Shown piece after piece: positions 52,404-61,571 of a DNA stretch of 64,000 nt. The position numbers and the translations under genes were made by a program. This DNA is from Thiohalocapsa sp. PB-PSB1 (GTDB lineage Bacteria; Pseudomonadota; Gammaproteobacteria; Chromatiales; Chromatiaceae). Numbering within the stretch: the first letter of the stretch is position 1; every line of letters begins with the position of its first letter. Location of the stretch: contig CP050890.1 in NCBI GenBank assembly GCA_016745215.1, forward strand, positions 6,386,001 through 6,450,000, given 5' to 3'. The notes under the pieces were generated by a model. That model worked only from the letters and a program-made list of their open reading frames with translations, had not been told where the DNA came from and did not search any database.

Positions 52404-53429
52404 TCAGCTCACCTGTTTTGCCGCCTGCACCAGGACTTCGATGCCAGCGCCGACGCGGTGTGCAGCTTCGCTCAGGTGTCGACGCCAGGCCTTAGCCCCA
52501 GGGCGACCACGAAACAGGCCATGCAAGTGGCGAGTGATGGCCTGCAAAGGCACGCCATCGCTCAGGCGCCGCTCCACATAGGGTAGCATGGCGTCGAAGA
52601 CTGCCTTGGGGTCCGGAGGCGCAGCGGTGTCATTGAAGATCAGCGCATCGGCCGCGGCCAGCATCCAGGGGTTTTGATAGGCTGCGCGGCCGATCATGAC
52701 GCCGTCCAAATTGCGCAGATGGGTTTTTGCCTGGTCCAAGGTTGTGATACCACCGTTGATCACCATCGGCAGGCTGGGAAAATCCTGCTTTAGCTGTTCC
52801 ACCAGATCATAGCGTAGCGGCGGTAGATCGCGGTTTTCCCTCGGGCTTAGACCATGCAGCCAGGCCTTGCGGGCATGCACGATCAACAGGTCGCAGCCGG
52901 CCTCCTGCAGCGTCGCAGTGAAGGCTGCCAGCAATTCGTAACTATCCAGGTCGTCGATACCAATGCGGCTCTTGACCGTAATCGGCAGGTCCACAGCAGC
53001 TTTCATTTCCGCCACGCAGTCCGCAACGAGATCTGGTTCTGCCATCAGGCAGGCCCCAAAGCGGCCGGATTGTACTCGGTCGGAAGGGCAGCCGACGTTG
53101 ATGTTGATCTCATCATAGCCCCAATCGACACCCATGCGTGCGCAGGCGGCCATATCGGCAGGGTTGGAGCCACCGATTTGCAGCGCCAGCGGATGTTCGG
53201 CGGGATCGAAAGACAAAAATCGTTCAGGCTCGCCGTGGATCAGCGCTCCGCTGGTGACCATCTCGGTGTAGAGCAAGGTGTGGCGGGTGATCAGCCGCAT
53301 GAAATAACGAAAGTGACGGTCAGTCCAGTCCATCATCGGAGCGACAGACAGGCGGCGGTCGATCTGGGCTGCGTTGGTCGGAGTAGGGCGCATCTGCAAA
53401 AGCATAGACCCGAAGCCTTGGCAGACCAA
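52404..53429 (-). CDS. dusA: tRNA-dihydrouridine(20/20a) synthase
   Basis: 341 residues in the longest frame; ATG 53405 or 53393 may be the real start. FMN-dependent reduction of uridine 20/20a in the tRNA D-loop. Visible motifs: LSVAPMMDWTDRHFRYFMRL, MVTSGALIHG, LALQIGGSNPADMA, YDEININVGCPSDRVQSGRF (catalytic Cys), ITVKSRIGIDD, VHARKAWLHGLSPRENRDLP and MVINGGI. The C-terminus (HLHGLFRGRPGAKAWRRHLS) is typical of DusA. Confidence 0.93.
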   Translation of the reverse strand: MVCQGFGSMLLQMRPTPTNAAQIDRRLSVAPMMDWTDRHFRYFMRLITRHTLLYTEMVTSGALIHGEPERFLSFDPAEHPLALQIGGSNPADMAACARMGVDWGYDEININVGCPSDRVQSGRFGACLMAEPDLVADCVAEMKAAVDLPITVKSRIGIDDLDSYELLAAFTATLQEAGCDLLIVHARKAWLHGLSPRENRDLPPLRYDLVEQLKQDFPSLPMVINGGITTLDQAKTHLRNLDGVMIGRAAYQNPWMLAAADALIFNDTAAPPDPKAVFDAMLPYVERRLSDGVPLQAITRHLHGLFRGRPGAKAWRRHLSEAAHRVGAGIEVLVQAAKQVS

Positions 53430-53575
53430 GCGGCTCGGCCGTTTTTTTGCTTACCGGTTGTTGTCAGCGCGGACATTTTCCCTTTTTGCCGTGCAATGGG
53501 TTGCAGATGTTTGCAGCAGCCCCGGTTGCATCGATTAGTTGCCGACAATAACTAGTGCAGTGCGTCAGAAATCGC

Positions 53576-53688
<113 letters not shown>

Positions 53689-53754
53689 GGAACTTCCGCA
53701 GTGCTGCACTAGTGGATTCCTTACCGTTTATACCAGATAGATCAGGAGACGAAA

Positions 53755-54804
53755 ATGCCCTTCGCCGAGGCCACAATCATCGATTGGGTTGAACGCGGTC
53801 GAGTGTCCGACCCATTGATTCGCGCTGGCATTCGCCAACGCTTGCGCAAGACCCTCGCGGAACTGCCGCGAGACGAGTGCGAAGAGGCCTTGGTGCATAA
53901 AAAGGCATTCATCAAAATGATGGACAGCGCACCGGTGGCCGCATTGCCGAAGCGTGCGAATGAGCAGCATTATGAGGTACCAGCTGCATTCTTCGAGCAT
54001 GTGCTTGGCCCGCGTCGTAAATACAGCAGTTGCTGGTGGCCGCAAGGCGTCGATCGGCTGGATCAGGCAGAGCAAGCGGCGCTCGCGGCCAGCGCTGAGC
54101 GCGCCGGCATCGGCCCAGATCAGGATGTGCTGGAACTCGGCTGTGGCTGGGGCTCGTTCAGCCTGTGGGCGGCGGAACAGTTTCCGCAGAGTCGTTTTAC
54201 CGCGGTATCGAATTCTGCCTCGCAGCGTGCTCTGATCGAGGCCGATGCGGCACGTCGGGGCATTGCCAATCTATCGGTGATCACCGCAGATATGAATGTC
54301 TTTTCGACTGCGGACCGTTTCGATCGTATCGTTTCCGTGGAAATGTTCGAGCACATGCGCAACTGGCGGGTTTTGTTCGGACGGGTGCACGACTGGCTGA
54401 AGCCCGGCGGACGATTCTTTATGCATGTATTCTGCCATCGCGCCCACCCTTATCCCTATGAAGATACCGGACCTGACGATTGGATGAGTCATTACTTCTT
54501 TGCTGGCGGCATCATGCCCAGCGATGACCTGGCATTGCATTTTCAGGATCAGCTCAAGCTCGTGGACCGTTGGCGCTGGAACGGCAAACACTATGAACGC
54601 ACGCTGAATGCCTGGCTGGCACGAATGGATGCCGCCAAAGACGCGCTCTGGCCAATTTTGGAACAAACCTACGGGAATGATCAGGCAGGTATTTGGTGGA
54701 TGCGCTGGCGGCTCTTCTTTATGGCATGCGCCGAGCTGTTCGGCTTGCACGCTGGACGCGAATGGTGGGTGGGACACTATTTGTTCGAACGTCCCTCTGT
54801 TTGA
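53755..54804 (+). CDS. CFA-synthase-like SAM-dependent methyltransferase
   Basis: 349 residues. Mycolic-acid/cyclopropane-synthase family: RANEQHYEVPAAFFEHVLGP, KYSSCWWPQGVDRLDQAEQA, SAM motif I DVLELGCGWGSFSLWAAEQF, FTAVSNSASQRALIE, VEMFEHMRNWRVLF and FFMHVFCHRAHPYPYED. An N-terminal helical domain of about 80 residues precedes the fold. Relatives methylate fatty acids, amines (coclaurine N-methyltransferase type) or other small molecules; the substrate cannot be told. The ATG is preceded by AGGAG. Confidence 0.85.
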   Translation: MPFAEATIIDWVERGRVSDPLIRAGIRQRLRKTLAELPRDECEEALVHKKAFIKMMDSAPVAALPKRANEQHYEVPAAFFEHVLGPRRKYSSCWWPQGVDRLDQAEQAALAASAERAGIGPDQDVLELGCGWGSFSLWAAEQFPQSRFTAVSNSASQRALIEADAARRGIANLSVITADMNVFSTADRFDRIVSVEMFEHMRNWRVLFGRVHDWLKPGGRFFMHVFCHRAHPYPYEDTGPDDWMSHYFFAGGIMPSDDLALHFQDQLKLVDRWRWNGKHYERTLNAWLARMDAAKDALWPILEQTYGNDQAGIWWMRWRLFFMACAELFGLHAGREWWVGHYLFERPSV

Positions 54805-54917
54805 AATCAGGTGTCAATCGCTTTACAAGGATTGGTATAAAGTTCATTCTTGGATTTTTCCGGATTCGCGAGCTGCATTGGCTTCTATTCCCTCTAATCC
54901 CGCCAGAAATCGAGAGT

Positions 54918-55862
54918 ATGAAAATCTTACCTATGCAATTCATCCATCGAGTGTCGACAACATGGATGCTGTTCGTAATCTTGACTCTTTCCGCCGCAAC
55001 GGCCAACGCCGGCGGTTCACCTCTACGTGCCCTCGAGCTGGATCGGGCGTCTTTGCCCACGGGGGTGACCTTGGAATATGTCGAGCGCGGCTGGGCCAAC
55101 GGCCCCCCTGTACTCTTTATTCATGGTTGGCTTGATAGCAGAAAATCCTTTCAGCAAGTCATAAACCGCTTCCCGCTTTACTATCGCAGTATCGCTCCAA
55201 GCATGCGCGGCCACGGTTTATCGGACAAGCCGGCATCCGGTTACCTGATGTCGGACTATGCCGCCGATGTCGTTGCGCTAATGGATGAACTGAACATCGA
55301 GCGGGCGCACTTCGTCGGGCATTCGATGGGCACTGCGATTGCCCAGCAGATTGCCATTTCGAACCCTGAGCGCGTTGACTGTATGGTTCTGCTGGGAGGT
55401 GCAGCAAATATTGCCGATAATCCGGTGCTCGGCGATCCCGAGTTTGTGGATTTCATCAATGGTCTGAGCGATCCGGTCGACCAGGGTCTGGTGCAGGAAT
55501 TCGTCGAGAGCCTGTTCATTCAGCCGGGCGATCCGTTATTTGTCGACCTGCTGGTTCGAGAAGAGCTCTTGGTGACCGCCAACACCTGGATCGCCGGGCT
55601 TGCCGGACTCCTGGACTTCAACTCGATCCCGGATCTATCCAGCATTCAGGCGCCCACGTTGATTATCTTCGGCGATCAGGACCAGCTCTTTTCGTTAGCC
55701 GATCAGCAGGATCTGCTCGATGGCATTCCAAACGCATGGCTGAGAATCTGGCCAGAGACCGGCCATGCGATGCATTGGGAGAACCCTACCCGAGCTGCCA
55801 TGGACATCAATCGCTTCCTGTGGCGATGCGGTCACAATACAGCATCCCATGGACGCCGGTAG
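54918..55862 (+). CDS. Exported alpha/beta hydrolase
   Basis: 314 residues from ATG 54918. A signal peptide (TTWMLFVILTLSAATANA) implies export. The alpha/beta-hydrolase core shows VLFIHGWLDSRKSF (oxyanion region), the nucleophile elbow FVGHSMGTAIAQQ (Ser about 134), a late Asp in LIIFGDQDQLF and His in WPETGHAMHWENP. Substrate class (ester, lactone, epoxide) is unknown. It follows the methyltransferase gene in the same direction with a 113-bp gap. Confidence 0.85.
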   Translation: MKILPMQFIHRVSTTWMLFVILTLSAATANAGGSPLRALELDRASLPTGVTLEYVERGWANGPPVLFIHGWLDSRKSFQQVINRFPLYYRSIAPSMRGHGLSDKPASGYLMSDYAADVVALMDELNIERAHFVGHSMGTAIAQQIAISNPERVDCMVLLGGAANIADNPVLGDPEFVDFINGLSDPVDQGLVQEFVESLFIQPGDPLFVDLLVREELLVTANTWIAGLAGLLDFNSIPDLSSIQAPTLIIFGDQDQLFSLADQQDLLDGIPNAWLRIWPETGHAMHWENPTRAAMDINRFLWRCGHNTASHGRR

Positions 55863-55894
55863 TGCGGGGGTGGGGATAGCGATTCCTGAACTTG

Positions 55895-56499
55895 GTGATG
55901 GTGCAGAAACAAGCTAAACAGGTTTTTGGCTTGGGTGTCGCCTGACGACTCATTTCGGTACCGCTATCGGCGTCGGTATCGAACTGACCAACCCGCTATC
56001 CGCCAAGCTCCTCGCTGACCGCGTAGCCACGCTGTCCGAGCTTCGTGAGCATGGCCACACGACGATCGAGCAGTGCCTTTTGCTTGCTGTTGTCGTCTGC
56101 AGACAACGCATCGCACACCAGCGAGCACGTCCTCGATCACAGCGCACTCCAGCGCCGAGCCTCGTGCGATTTCAAACGACCGGCGGCGATCCCCGCTCGT
56201 CGCTTTGCCGTTACCCTCGGCACTGTTCAGCGCGCTAGCCTGCGATGCGCGCCTAAGATGCGCACAGGCGTTGATCCTTCGCGTTACGCTGTCCTTTCAC
56301 ATGCTCGCAGTCGCGCTAGGCCCAGCCGACAGACTCGATGGCCGCACGCTCTACGTCGAGCTTCTCATGACCGAATGGCATAGGGCGTTTTCTCTCTCGA
56401 TTCCGATTCCGATTCCGATTCCGATAGTGGCCCCGACCCCGATTGCACTCCGCCGATGTCTGGATAGCGTTGTATCGGTTATTCATGAACCGCTACTTA
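55895..56499. repeat. 605-bp repeat, copy 1
   Basis: Nearly the same sequence recurs at 60350-60952. Both copies contain a decayed four-helix-bundle gene and begin with the 66-bp segment also found at 51257. In this copy ATTCCG hexamers (about five) lie at 56398-56428; the second copy has only two. Confidence 0.8.
55950..56381 (-). pseudogene. Four-helix-bundle (23S rRNA IVS-like) protein, decayed, copy 1
   Basis: Start MPFGHEKLDVERAAIESVGW, then a TAG. Later segments keep the family motif NxAEGNGK region, RSFEIARDSALECA-like sequence, and in another frame DALSADDNSKQKALLDRRVA with LTKLGQRGYAVSEEL. Nonsense codons and a frameshift make it inactive. The family is small and of uncertain function, often encoded by 23S rRNA intervening sequences. 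Confidence 0.7.
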
Positions 56500-56567
56500 G
56501 TCGATGGCGCCTTCGTCCAGCATGTTGGTGAGCATGACATGTGTACCAGCATCGCCTGGAGCAGCCG

Positions 56568-57553
56568 TCATTTGTCGTCAAATACCTCGCTCAACTGCCG
56601 AGCATCGAGAATGCGCTCCCCCCAAAGCTCGAGCTGCTCTCTGCCGGCTACTGCCAGTCGAGCAAGCGTCTGCTCATCAAGCGGGCCAAAGCGCTTGACC
56701 AGTTGCCGCGCCAACAGCAAGGACTCGCCTTCGCGCAGGCCTTCTTTACGGCCTTCTTTACGGCCTTCATCCAGACCTTGTTGCTTCCATTCCTGGGTCC
56801 ATTCCACAACACTTTCTGCCAGCATGGTTTTGATCTCCAATAGGTCAGCAACCTCGGGCAGGGCCACTTCTGGCAACCGGCCCGGCAACAAGACGCGCTT
56901 GATCCAGACAGTGAAAGCGCGGCGCAGGCCGGCCTGCTCCGGCGCGTCGAGCCACTCGATCAGCGCAGAGAGGGGGCCGCGTGCAACGACTCGGGGCTGC
57001 GGCTCTTCTCCAACCGAAACAGGGCGGCAACCAGATTGCGCAGCGCCCAGGGGGCTTCTTCGTCGATGGCGCCTTCGTCCAGCAGCAGGTACTTCAGCCG
57101 CGGGGCGTCATCGCGCAGGCGTCCCGGCGCGGGCTCGATCAGGTCAAGTACCTCGGTGGCCGCCGTCCAGCGCGGCTTGCCATTATAGAGGACCATTGGC
57201 AACACGGGCGGCAGCTTGCCGGCCGCCGCCTCGGTCGCGACCCGTTGCTTGATCAGGTCTTGATAGAGCAGGCCGAGGTAGGTCAGCAGCCGCACCGCCA
57301 TGTACGGGTCGACCGAGGACTGAAACTCGAGCAACAGGTAGAGATACAGCCAGCGGTCGCTGAAGCGCACGCGCCAAATGATGTCGTCTTCGCGATCGCA
57401 CAGATCGTCGGAGACGTAGCTGCCGCTGACCTGCTCCAGGGTATCCAGGTCCAGATCGGCCACCCAGGGCTCATCGACGAAGCCCAACAGCAGGTCGCGC
57501 ACCATCTCGCGGTGCGAGAACAGCAGTTTGTAGCTGGGGTCGTGGGTGTTCAT
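56568..57553 (-). pseudogene. Rpn/YhgA-like PD-(D/E)XK nuclease with a poly-C frameshift
   Basis: The N-terminal 197 codons (MNTHDPSYKLLFSHREMVRD, WLYLYLLLEFQSSVDPYMAV with the catalytic ExQ-type motif, LPMVLYNGKPRW, LKYLLLDEGAIDEEAPWALR) run to HAAPSLR. A run of five C near 56973 shifts the frame; the rest (ALIEWLDAPEQAGLRRAF, LLPGRLPEVALPEVADLLEI and a DEGRKEGRKEG segment with a DUF4351-like tail) is intact in the other frame. One base change would restore about 325 residues. It is the best-preserved relative of the Rpn scraps at 36436-37178. Confidence 0.8.
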
Positions 57554-57672
57554 CGATTTGATGTCAGGTTTAGATAAGCACGCAAGTTAACCTAGTCTGC
57601 CCATGATGTATCCCGAGATAATCCGCTGCTGTAACACAGCCTTATACTGTCCTGCCGGCGTCGTCGGCCTAT

Positions 57673-57738
57673 TCGCCCGCAAGCGGACTCCTACGTCGGC
57701 CGTCCTCGTCGGCTTGTAGGAGCCCGCTTGCGGGCGAC
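57673..57738. repeat. REPIN: two inverted REP elements
   Basis: TCGCCCGCAAGCGG and CTCCTAC are mirrored by GTAGGAG and CCCGCTTGCGGGCGA about 20 bp away. This is the widespread GTAGGAGCC-type REP pair, different from the two motif families near the RAYT genes in this window. Confidence 0.85.
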
Positions 57739-57857
57739 CCACCGGCTACACGACAAGGATCGACCACGGGAAAACCGTCCAAATGCCAGGGCTGGTTTGT
57801 GGGGATTCCTCAGAGTCTGTCCTGGATCCTTTGTAGCTATCGCCCTACGCGAGCGCG

Positions 57858-58406
57858 TTATCGATTACAAGCAATCACGTACGAACAGCTCCCTCCTACT
57901 TGCAATCGTCCGTTGTCCCAAAAGCCGCAGGTTACAACTCTGTTCTCGTCTACAGATGTGCGATTACCTGCGAAGAGTTCCGGTAACCCATAGCGATGGT
58001 TCGTGGCATTGGAAACGCTCCATGTGCATTCGGAAGGTTCAAAACCATCGGGCAGCGGGATAACCTGGCCGTTAGTAATATATCCAGTCCGAACCATCGT
58101 TCCAGGAAACTTCACCACATTTTCCAAGCCGCTGCCATCTCCGGTGAATGTACGCGCGTGGACAGCGCCATTTGCACGAACATCGCCTACCACCTCGAGC
58201 TGGGCGTTAGGCTCAGTTGTTCCGATCCCGACGTTTCCGTCCTTCAACGTTACATTGGTCCCTTCACCACGTAGACCTTCGACTCGAAAAGCATACGCCC
58301 CTGACAACACTCGTTGTCGCGGCGCCAGTTCCGCCCCACCATCTACACTGACCGAAATGTAGCGCTCCGGACCATCGAAAACCCCAGAGACTGTCTAGAA
58401 AGGGCA
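57858..58406 (-). pseudogene. Tail-fibre-like or surface protein, C-terminal fragment
   Basis: The open frame reads GVFDGPERYISVSVDGGAEL, PRQRVLSGAYAFRVEGLRGE, VTLKDGNVGIGTTEPNAQLE and a C-terminus with CTWSVSNATNHRYG. The NVGIGTTEPNAQL motif is typical of phage tail fibres and large bacterial surface proteins. A TAG next to an inverted repeat (58387-58415) cuts off everything upstream. No other phage genes are nearby. Confidence 0.6.
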
Positions 58407-58415
58407 GTCTCTGAG
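58387..58415. repeat. 9-bp perfect inverted repeat next to a truncated gene
   Basis: CAGAGACTG and CAGTCTCTG flank TCTAGAAAGGG. It sits where the fibre-like gene is cut. It may be the remnant of an excised insertion element or a simple hairpin. The stretch 58416-58795 has only weak frames (one plus-strand frame at 58487-58729). Confidence 0.45.
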
Positions 58416-58795
58416 CGGTTCAGCCTTGGCGTCAGCGCGATACCGGCGGTGACGGGATCGCCTTCGAGCGGCAACTCCACGTCGTCATGAAGATCGACGA
58501 CCTAGCCCCGTCCGGGTTCCTGCGGGAAATCGTCGCCGCTGGGCGTGCCGCAGCTTTGGTAGCGCTATTGCATCGCGTCCCAACAGGAGACCGGTTGCGC
58601 CAGGCCGATTGGTCTCGGCGTCCATACTCTTTGGTTACCAAGCGCCGGCTTCGTTACCCCTGCCCGGTAGTTTCCGTTTCACGAGGCAGCCCCTTCGACG
58701 ACCATGCCGGCCATTCATTCGGATTCTGACAGGAGCGTCGCGCTGCGCAACTTGGGCCGGCTGGCCAGAATGATGGCCCAGTATGATGATCCAGT

Positions 58796-60331
58796 TTAGC
58801 CTTTTGCCGAATTCAGATACCGTTCCTTCAGCTCTGCTTTTTGTATCTTGCCATAGGCCGAGTACGGCAATGCGTCGGTAAAGATCACGCGTTTGGGGAC
58901 TTTGTAGCCTGCCAGACGGTCGGCGCAGATCCGCAGCACGGATTCCTCAGAGGGAGTGCTGTGCGCCCGTGCAACCGCCAGGATCAGACCGACTTCTCCG
59001 AATTTCTCATCCGGTTGGCCGATCAGCGCCGCCTCGGTCACATCCGGGTGCTCCAGTACGACGGCCTCTACCTCGGCGGCATAGACATTCTCGCCGCCGC
59101 TGATGATCATGTCCTTGAACCGGCCAACAATGAAATAGCATCCGTCAGCATCGCGGCGCGCCATGTCGCCGGTGTGGAACCAACCGCTACGGATGGCCTG
59201 CAAGCTGGCCTCGGTGTTCTTCCAGTATCCGGTGCAGACGTGAGGACCGCGGATCAGTAATTCGCCCACCTCGTCCACGCCTGAATCCTGACCGGACGCA
59301 TCGACGATGCGCATCTCGGTATGCAGGATCGGCTTGCCTACTGATCCGCTTTTCTGCACGGACTCCTGATCTGTCATGCTGAAGCAATTGGGACCGACCT
59401 CGGTGAGTCCGTATCCCTGGCGGAAAACCACGCCCTTACGCTCGCGCCAAGCCGCCATCAGGGCTTCAGGACAGGGAGCGCCACCGCTGATGAACCAGCG
59501 CACTCGGCTGAAATCCGCCGTCGCGAACCCTGGCGAATTCAGCCACATTTGATAGATCGTGGGTACGCCGAGGATGAGAGTACAGCCCTCTTGCTCGATG
59601 ACCCGCAGCGATTCCTCGACCTCCAGGCCGCGTGCCAGTAAGATCTTGCCGCCCAGATAGAACAATGGTGTGATGAACACAAACAGGCCGCCGACGTGAA
59701 ACAAAGGGACGAATACCGGCGAGATATCCTGTTCCGTGAGCCCCCAACTGGCTGCCGTGTTGATGCAGTTCCAAAGCACTTGACGGTGGGGGATCACCGC
59801 TCCTTTCGGCCGTCCTGTCGTGCCAGAGGTATAGAGAATGCAGTATGGGCTCTCAGCGTCAAGCCTTGGACGCTTGGGTTCCCTGTCCGAAGATTGCTCC
59901 AGGCCCATGTCGTAATCCAGCGCACCTTCAATGGATGCACCCGCGAGCGCGACGTATTCGGGTCTATGCGTCCCAAAATCCAGCGCTGCGAGGGTGTCGA
60001 CGAATTCTGGTCCGACAAATAGCACCTTGGGACGGCAATCGTTCAGGATGTACGCCAACTCGCGCCCGGCCAGCCGCCAGTTCAGCGGTGCGAAGATGGC
60101 TCCGATCTTTCCCACCGCAAACAACACATCGATATAGGCGATGCCGTTGTGCGCCAGAATCGATACCCGATCCCCCTGTGCCACGCCCAGACGCTGCAAT
60201 AGGTGCGCCAGGCGATTGGCGCGGAAGTTGAGTGCGGCAAAGCTGTACCGCTGCCCGGTTGCCAGCTCCACCAGTGCCTCCCGTTCCGGCGTTAATCGAG
60301 CCCGATGACTGAGTAGATCGGCCGCATGCAT
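58796..60331 (-). CDS. Acyl-CoA ligase (AMP-binding enzyme)
   Basis: 511 residues from ATG 60331 (MHAADLLSHRARLTPEREAL). The longer open frame upstream belongs to the 605-bp repeat. ANL-superfamily motifs: YCILYTSGTTGRPKGAVIPH (P-loop-like A3), FRQGYGLTEVGPNCFSM (A5), WFHTGDMARRDADGCYFIVG (A7/A8), GRFKDMIISGGENVY and the C-terminal Lys in SAYGKIQKAEL (A10). It activates a carboxylic acid, probably a medium- or long-chain fatty acid, with ATP and CoA. The upstream region is a repeat, so the native promoter may be lost. Confidence 0.9.
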   Translation of the reverse strand: MHAADLLSHRARLTPEREALVELATGQRYSFAALNFRANRLAHLLQRLGVAQGDRVSILAHNGIAYIDVLFAVGKIGAIFAPLNWRLAGRELAYILNDCRPKVLFVGPEFVDTLAALDFGTHRPEYVALAGASIEGALDYDMGLEQSSDREPKRPRLDAESPYCILYTSGTTGRPKGAVIPHRQVLWNCINTAASWGLTEQDISPVFVPLFHVGGLFVFITPLFYLGGKILLARGLEVEESLRVIEQEGCTLILGVPTIYQMWLNSPGFATADFSRVRWFISGGAPCPEALMAAWRERKGVVFRQGYGLTEVGPNCFSMTDQESVQKSGSVGKPILHTEMRIVDASGQDSGVDEVGELLIRGPHVCTGYWKNTEASLQAIRSGWFHTGDMARRDADGCYFIVGRFKDMIISGGENVYAAEVEAVVLEHPDVTEAALIGQPDEKFGEVGLILAVARAHSTPSEESVLRICADRLAGYKVPKRVIFTDALPYSAYGKIQKAELKERYLNSAKG

Positions 60332-60349
60332 GGGGATCTCTGGTGCTAA

Positions 60350-60952
60350 GTGATGGTGCAGAAACAAGCTAAACAGGTTTTTGGCTTGGGTGTCGCCTGC
60401 CGACTCATTCGGTACCGCTATCGGCGTCGGTATCGGCGTCGGTATCGAACTGACCAACCCGATATCCGCCAAGCTCCTCGCTGACCGCCTAGCCACGCTG
60501 TCCGAGCTTCGTGAGAATGGCCACAATACGATCGAGCCGTGCCTTTTGCTTGCTGTTGTCGTCTGCGGACAACGCATCGCACACCAGCGAGCACGTCCTC
60601 AATCGCAGCGCACTCCAGCGCCGAGTCTCGTGCGATTTCAAACGACCGGCGTCGATCCCCGCTCGTCGCTTTGCCGTTACCCTCGGCCATGTTCAGCGCG
60701 ATGGCCTGCGATGCACACAGGCGTTGATCCTTCGCGTTACGCTGTCCTTTCACATGCTCGCAGTCGCGCTAGGCCCAGCCGACAGACTCGATGGCCGCAC
60801 GCTCTACGTCGAGCTGCTCATGACCGAGTGGCATAGGGCGTTTTCTCTCTCGGTTCCGATTCCGATAGCGACCCCGCCCCGATTGCAGACCCTGATTGCA
60901 CTCCGCCGATGTCTGGATAGCGTTGTATAGGTTATTCATGAACCGCTACTTA
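60350..60952. repeat. 605-bp repeat, copy 2
   Basis: Matches 55895-56499 closely over its whole length, in the same orientation. It contains the second decayed four-helix-bundle gene. The two copies bracket about 4 kb that holds the Rpn pseudogene, the REPIN, the fibre-like fragment and the acyl-CoA ligase. Confidence 0.8.
60405..60834 (-). pseudogene. Four-helix-bundle (23S rRNA IVS-like) protein, decayed, copy 2
   Basis: Start MPLGHEQLDVERAAIESVGW and the same TAG as copy 1. Further on it reads KDQRLCASQAIALNMAEGNG, DRRRSFEIARDSALECAAIE, then changes frame to DALSADDNSKQKARLDRIVA with LTKLGQRG, and meets a second TAG. The Asp-rich C-terminal end (DTDADTDADSGTE) is typical of the family. 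Confidence 0.72.
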
Positions 60953-61025
60953 TTCTGGCGTTGCGCTGCATCAGCTCGAGGGAGTTGCAAAACAGGATGT
61001 GAGGGAGCCTGCTGGAGGCTGCGGC

Positions 61026-61571
61026 TCAGCGCGTAGCATCTGGTTGGTTCGACGCACCTGATTCTGCTTTTTTTTGCTCCTCATCCCGAATCGAAGCCTC
61101 GCGTATCTGCTGATAGCGGGCAATGACTTCCCCGCGGAACTCACGTCGTAATTTGGCGCCCTGATTACGCCGACGCTCCTTTGCCGTTTCGAGCACCAAT
61201 GGCGGCACCTTGACCGGCCGGGCGTGCTCATCCACCGCGACCATGGTGAAATAGCAGGTCATCGCATGTCGGGTGGTCTTGTGGATGATGTCTTCGGCCA
61301 AAACCCGAATACCCACTTCCATCGAGGTGTTGCCGGTATAGTTCACTGAAGCCAAGAAGGTGACCAGCTCGCCCACATGAATCGGTTCGCGGAAGCAAAC
61401 CTGGTCCACGGACATGGTCACGACATAATGATTGGAATAGCGCGAGGCACAGGCATAGGCGACCTGATCCAACAGCCGCAGCGTTGCGCCGCCATGGATA
61501 TGGCCGGAAAAGTTGGCCATGTCCGGGGTCATCAGCAGGCTCATCGAGAGCGTCTTGTGTTGCTTTTCCAT
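61026..61571 (-). CDS. Acyl-CoA thioesterase (hotdog fold)
   Basis: 181 residues. MSLLMTPDMANFSGHIHGGATL and LDQVAYACASRYSNHYVVTM carry the conserved HGG region and the Asp of hotdog acyl-CoA hydrolases; VDQVCFREPIHVGELVTFLA and VNYTGNTSMEVGIRV follow. The charged C-terminal tail is about 45 residues longer than minimal family members. It hydrolyses acyl-CoA to free acid and CoA. Its start overlaps the end of dsrS by 31 bp, so it may be the last gene of the same transcript. Confidence 0.87.
   Translation of the reverse strand: MEKQHKTLSMSLLMTPDMANFSGHIHGGATLRLLDQVAYACASRYSNHYVVTMSVDQVCFREPIHVGELVTFLASVNYTGNTSMEVGIRVLAEDIIHKTTRHAMTCYFTMVAVDEHARPVKVPPLVLETAKERRRNQGAKLRREFRGEVIARYQQIREASIRDEEQKKAESGASNQPDATR

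Noticed and set aside
57858..58406. A prophage
   Set aside because: Only one tail-fibre-like fragment is present, with no capsid, terminase, integrase or lysis genes around it.
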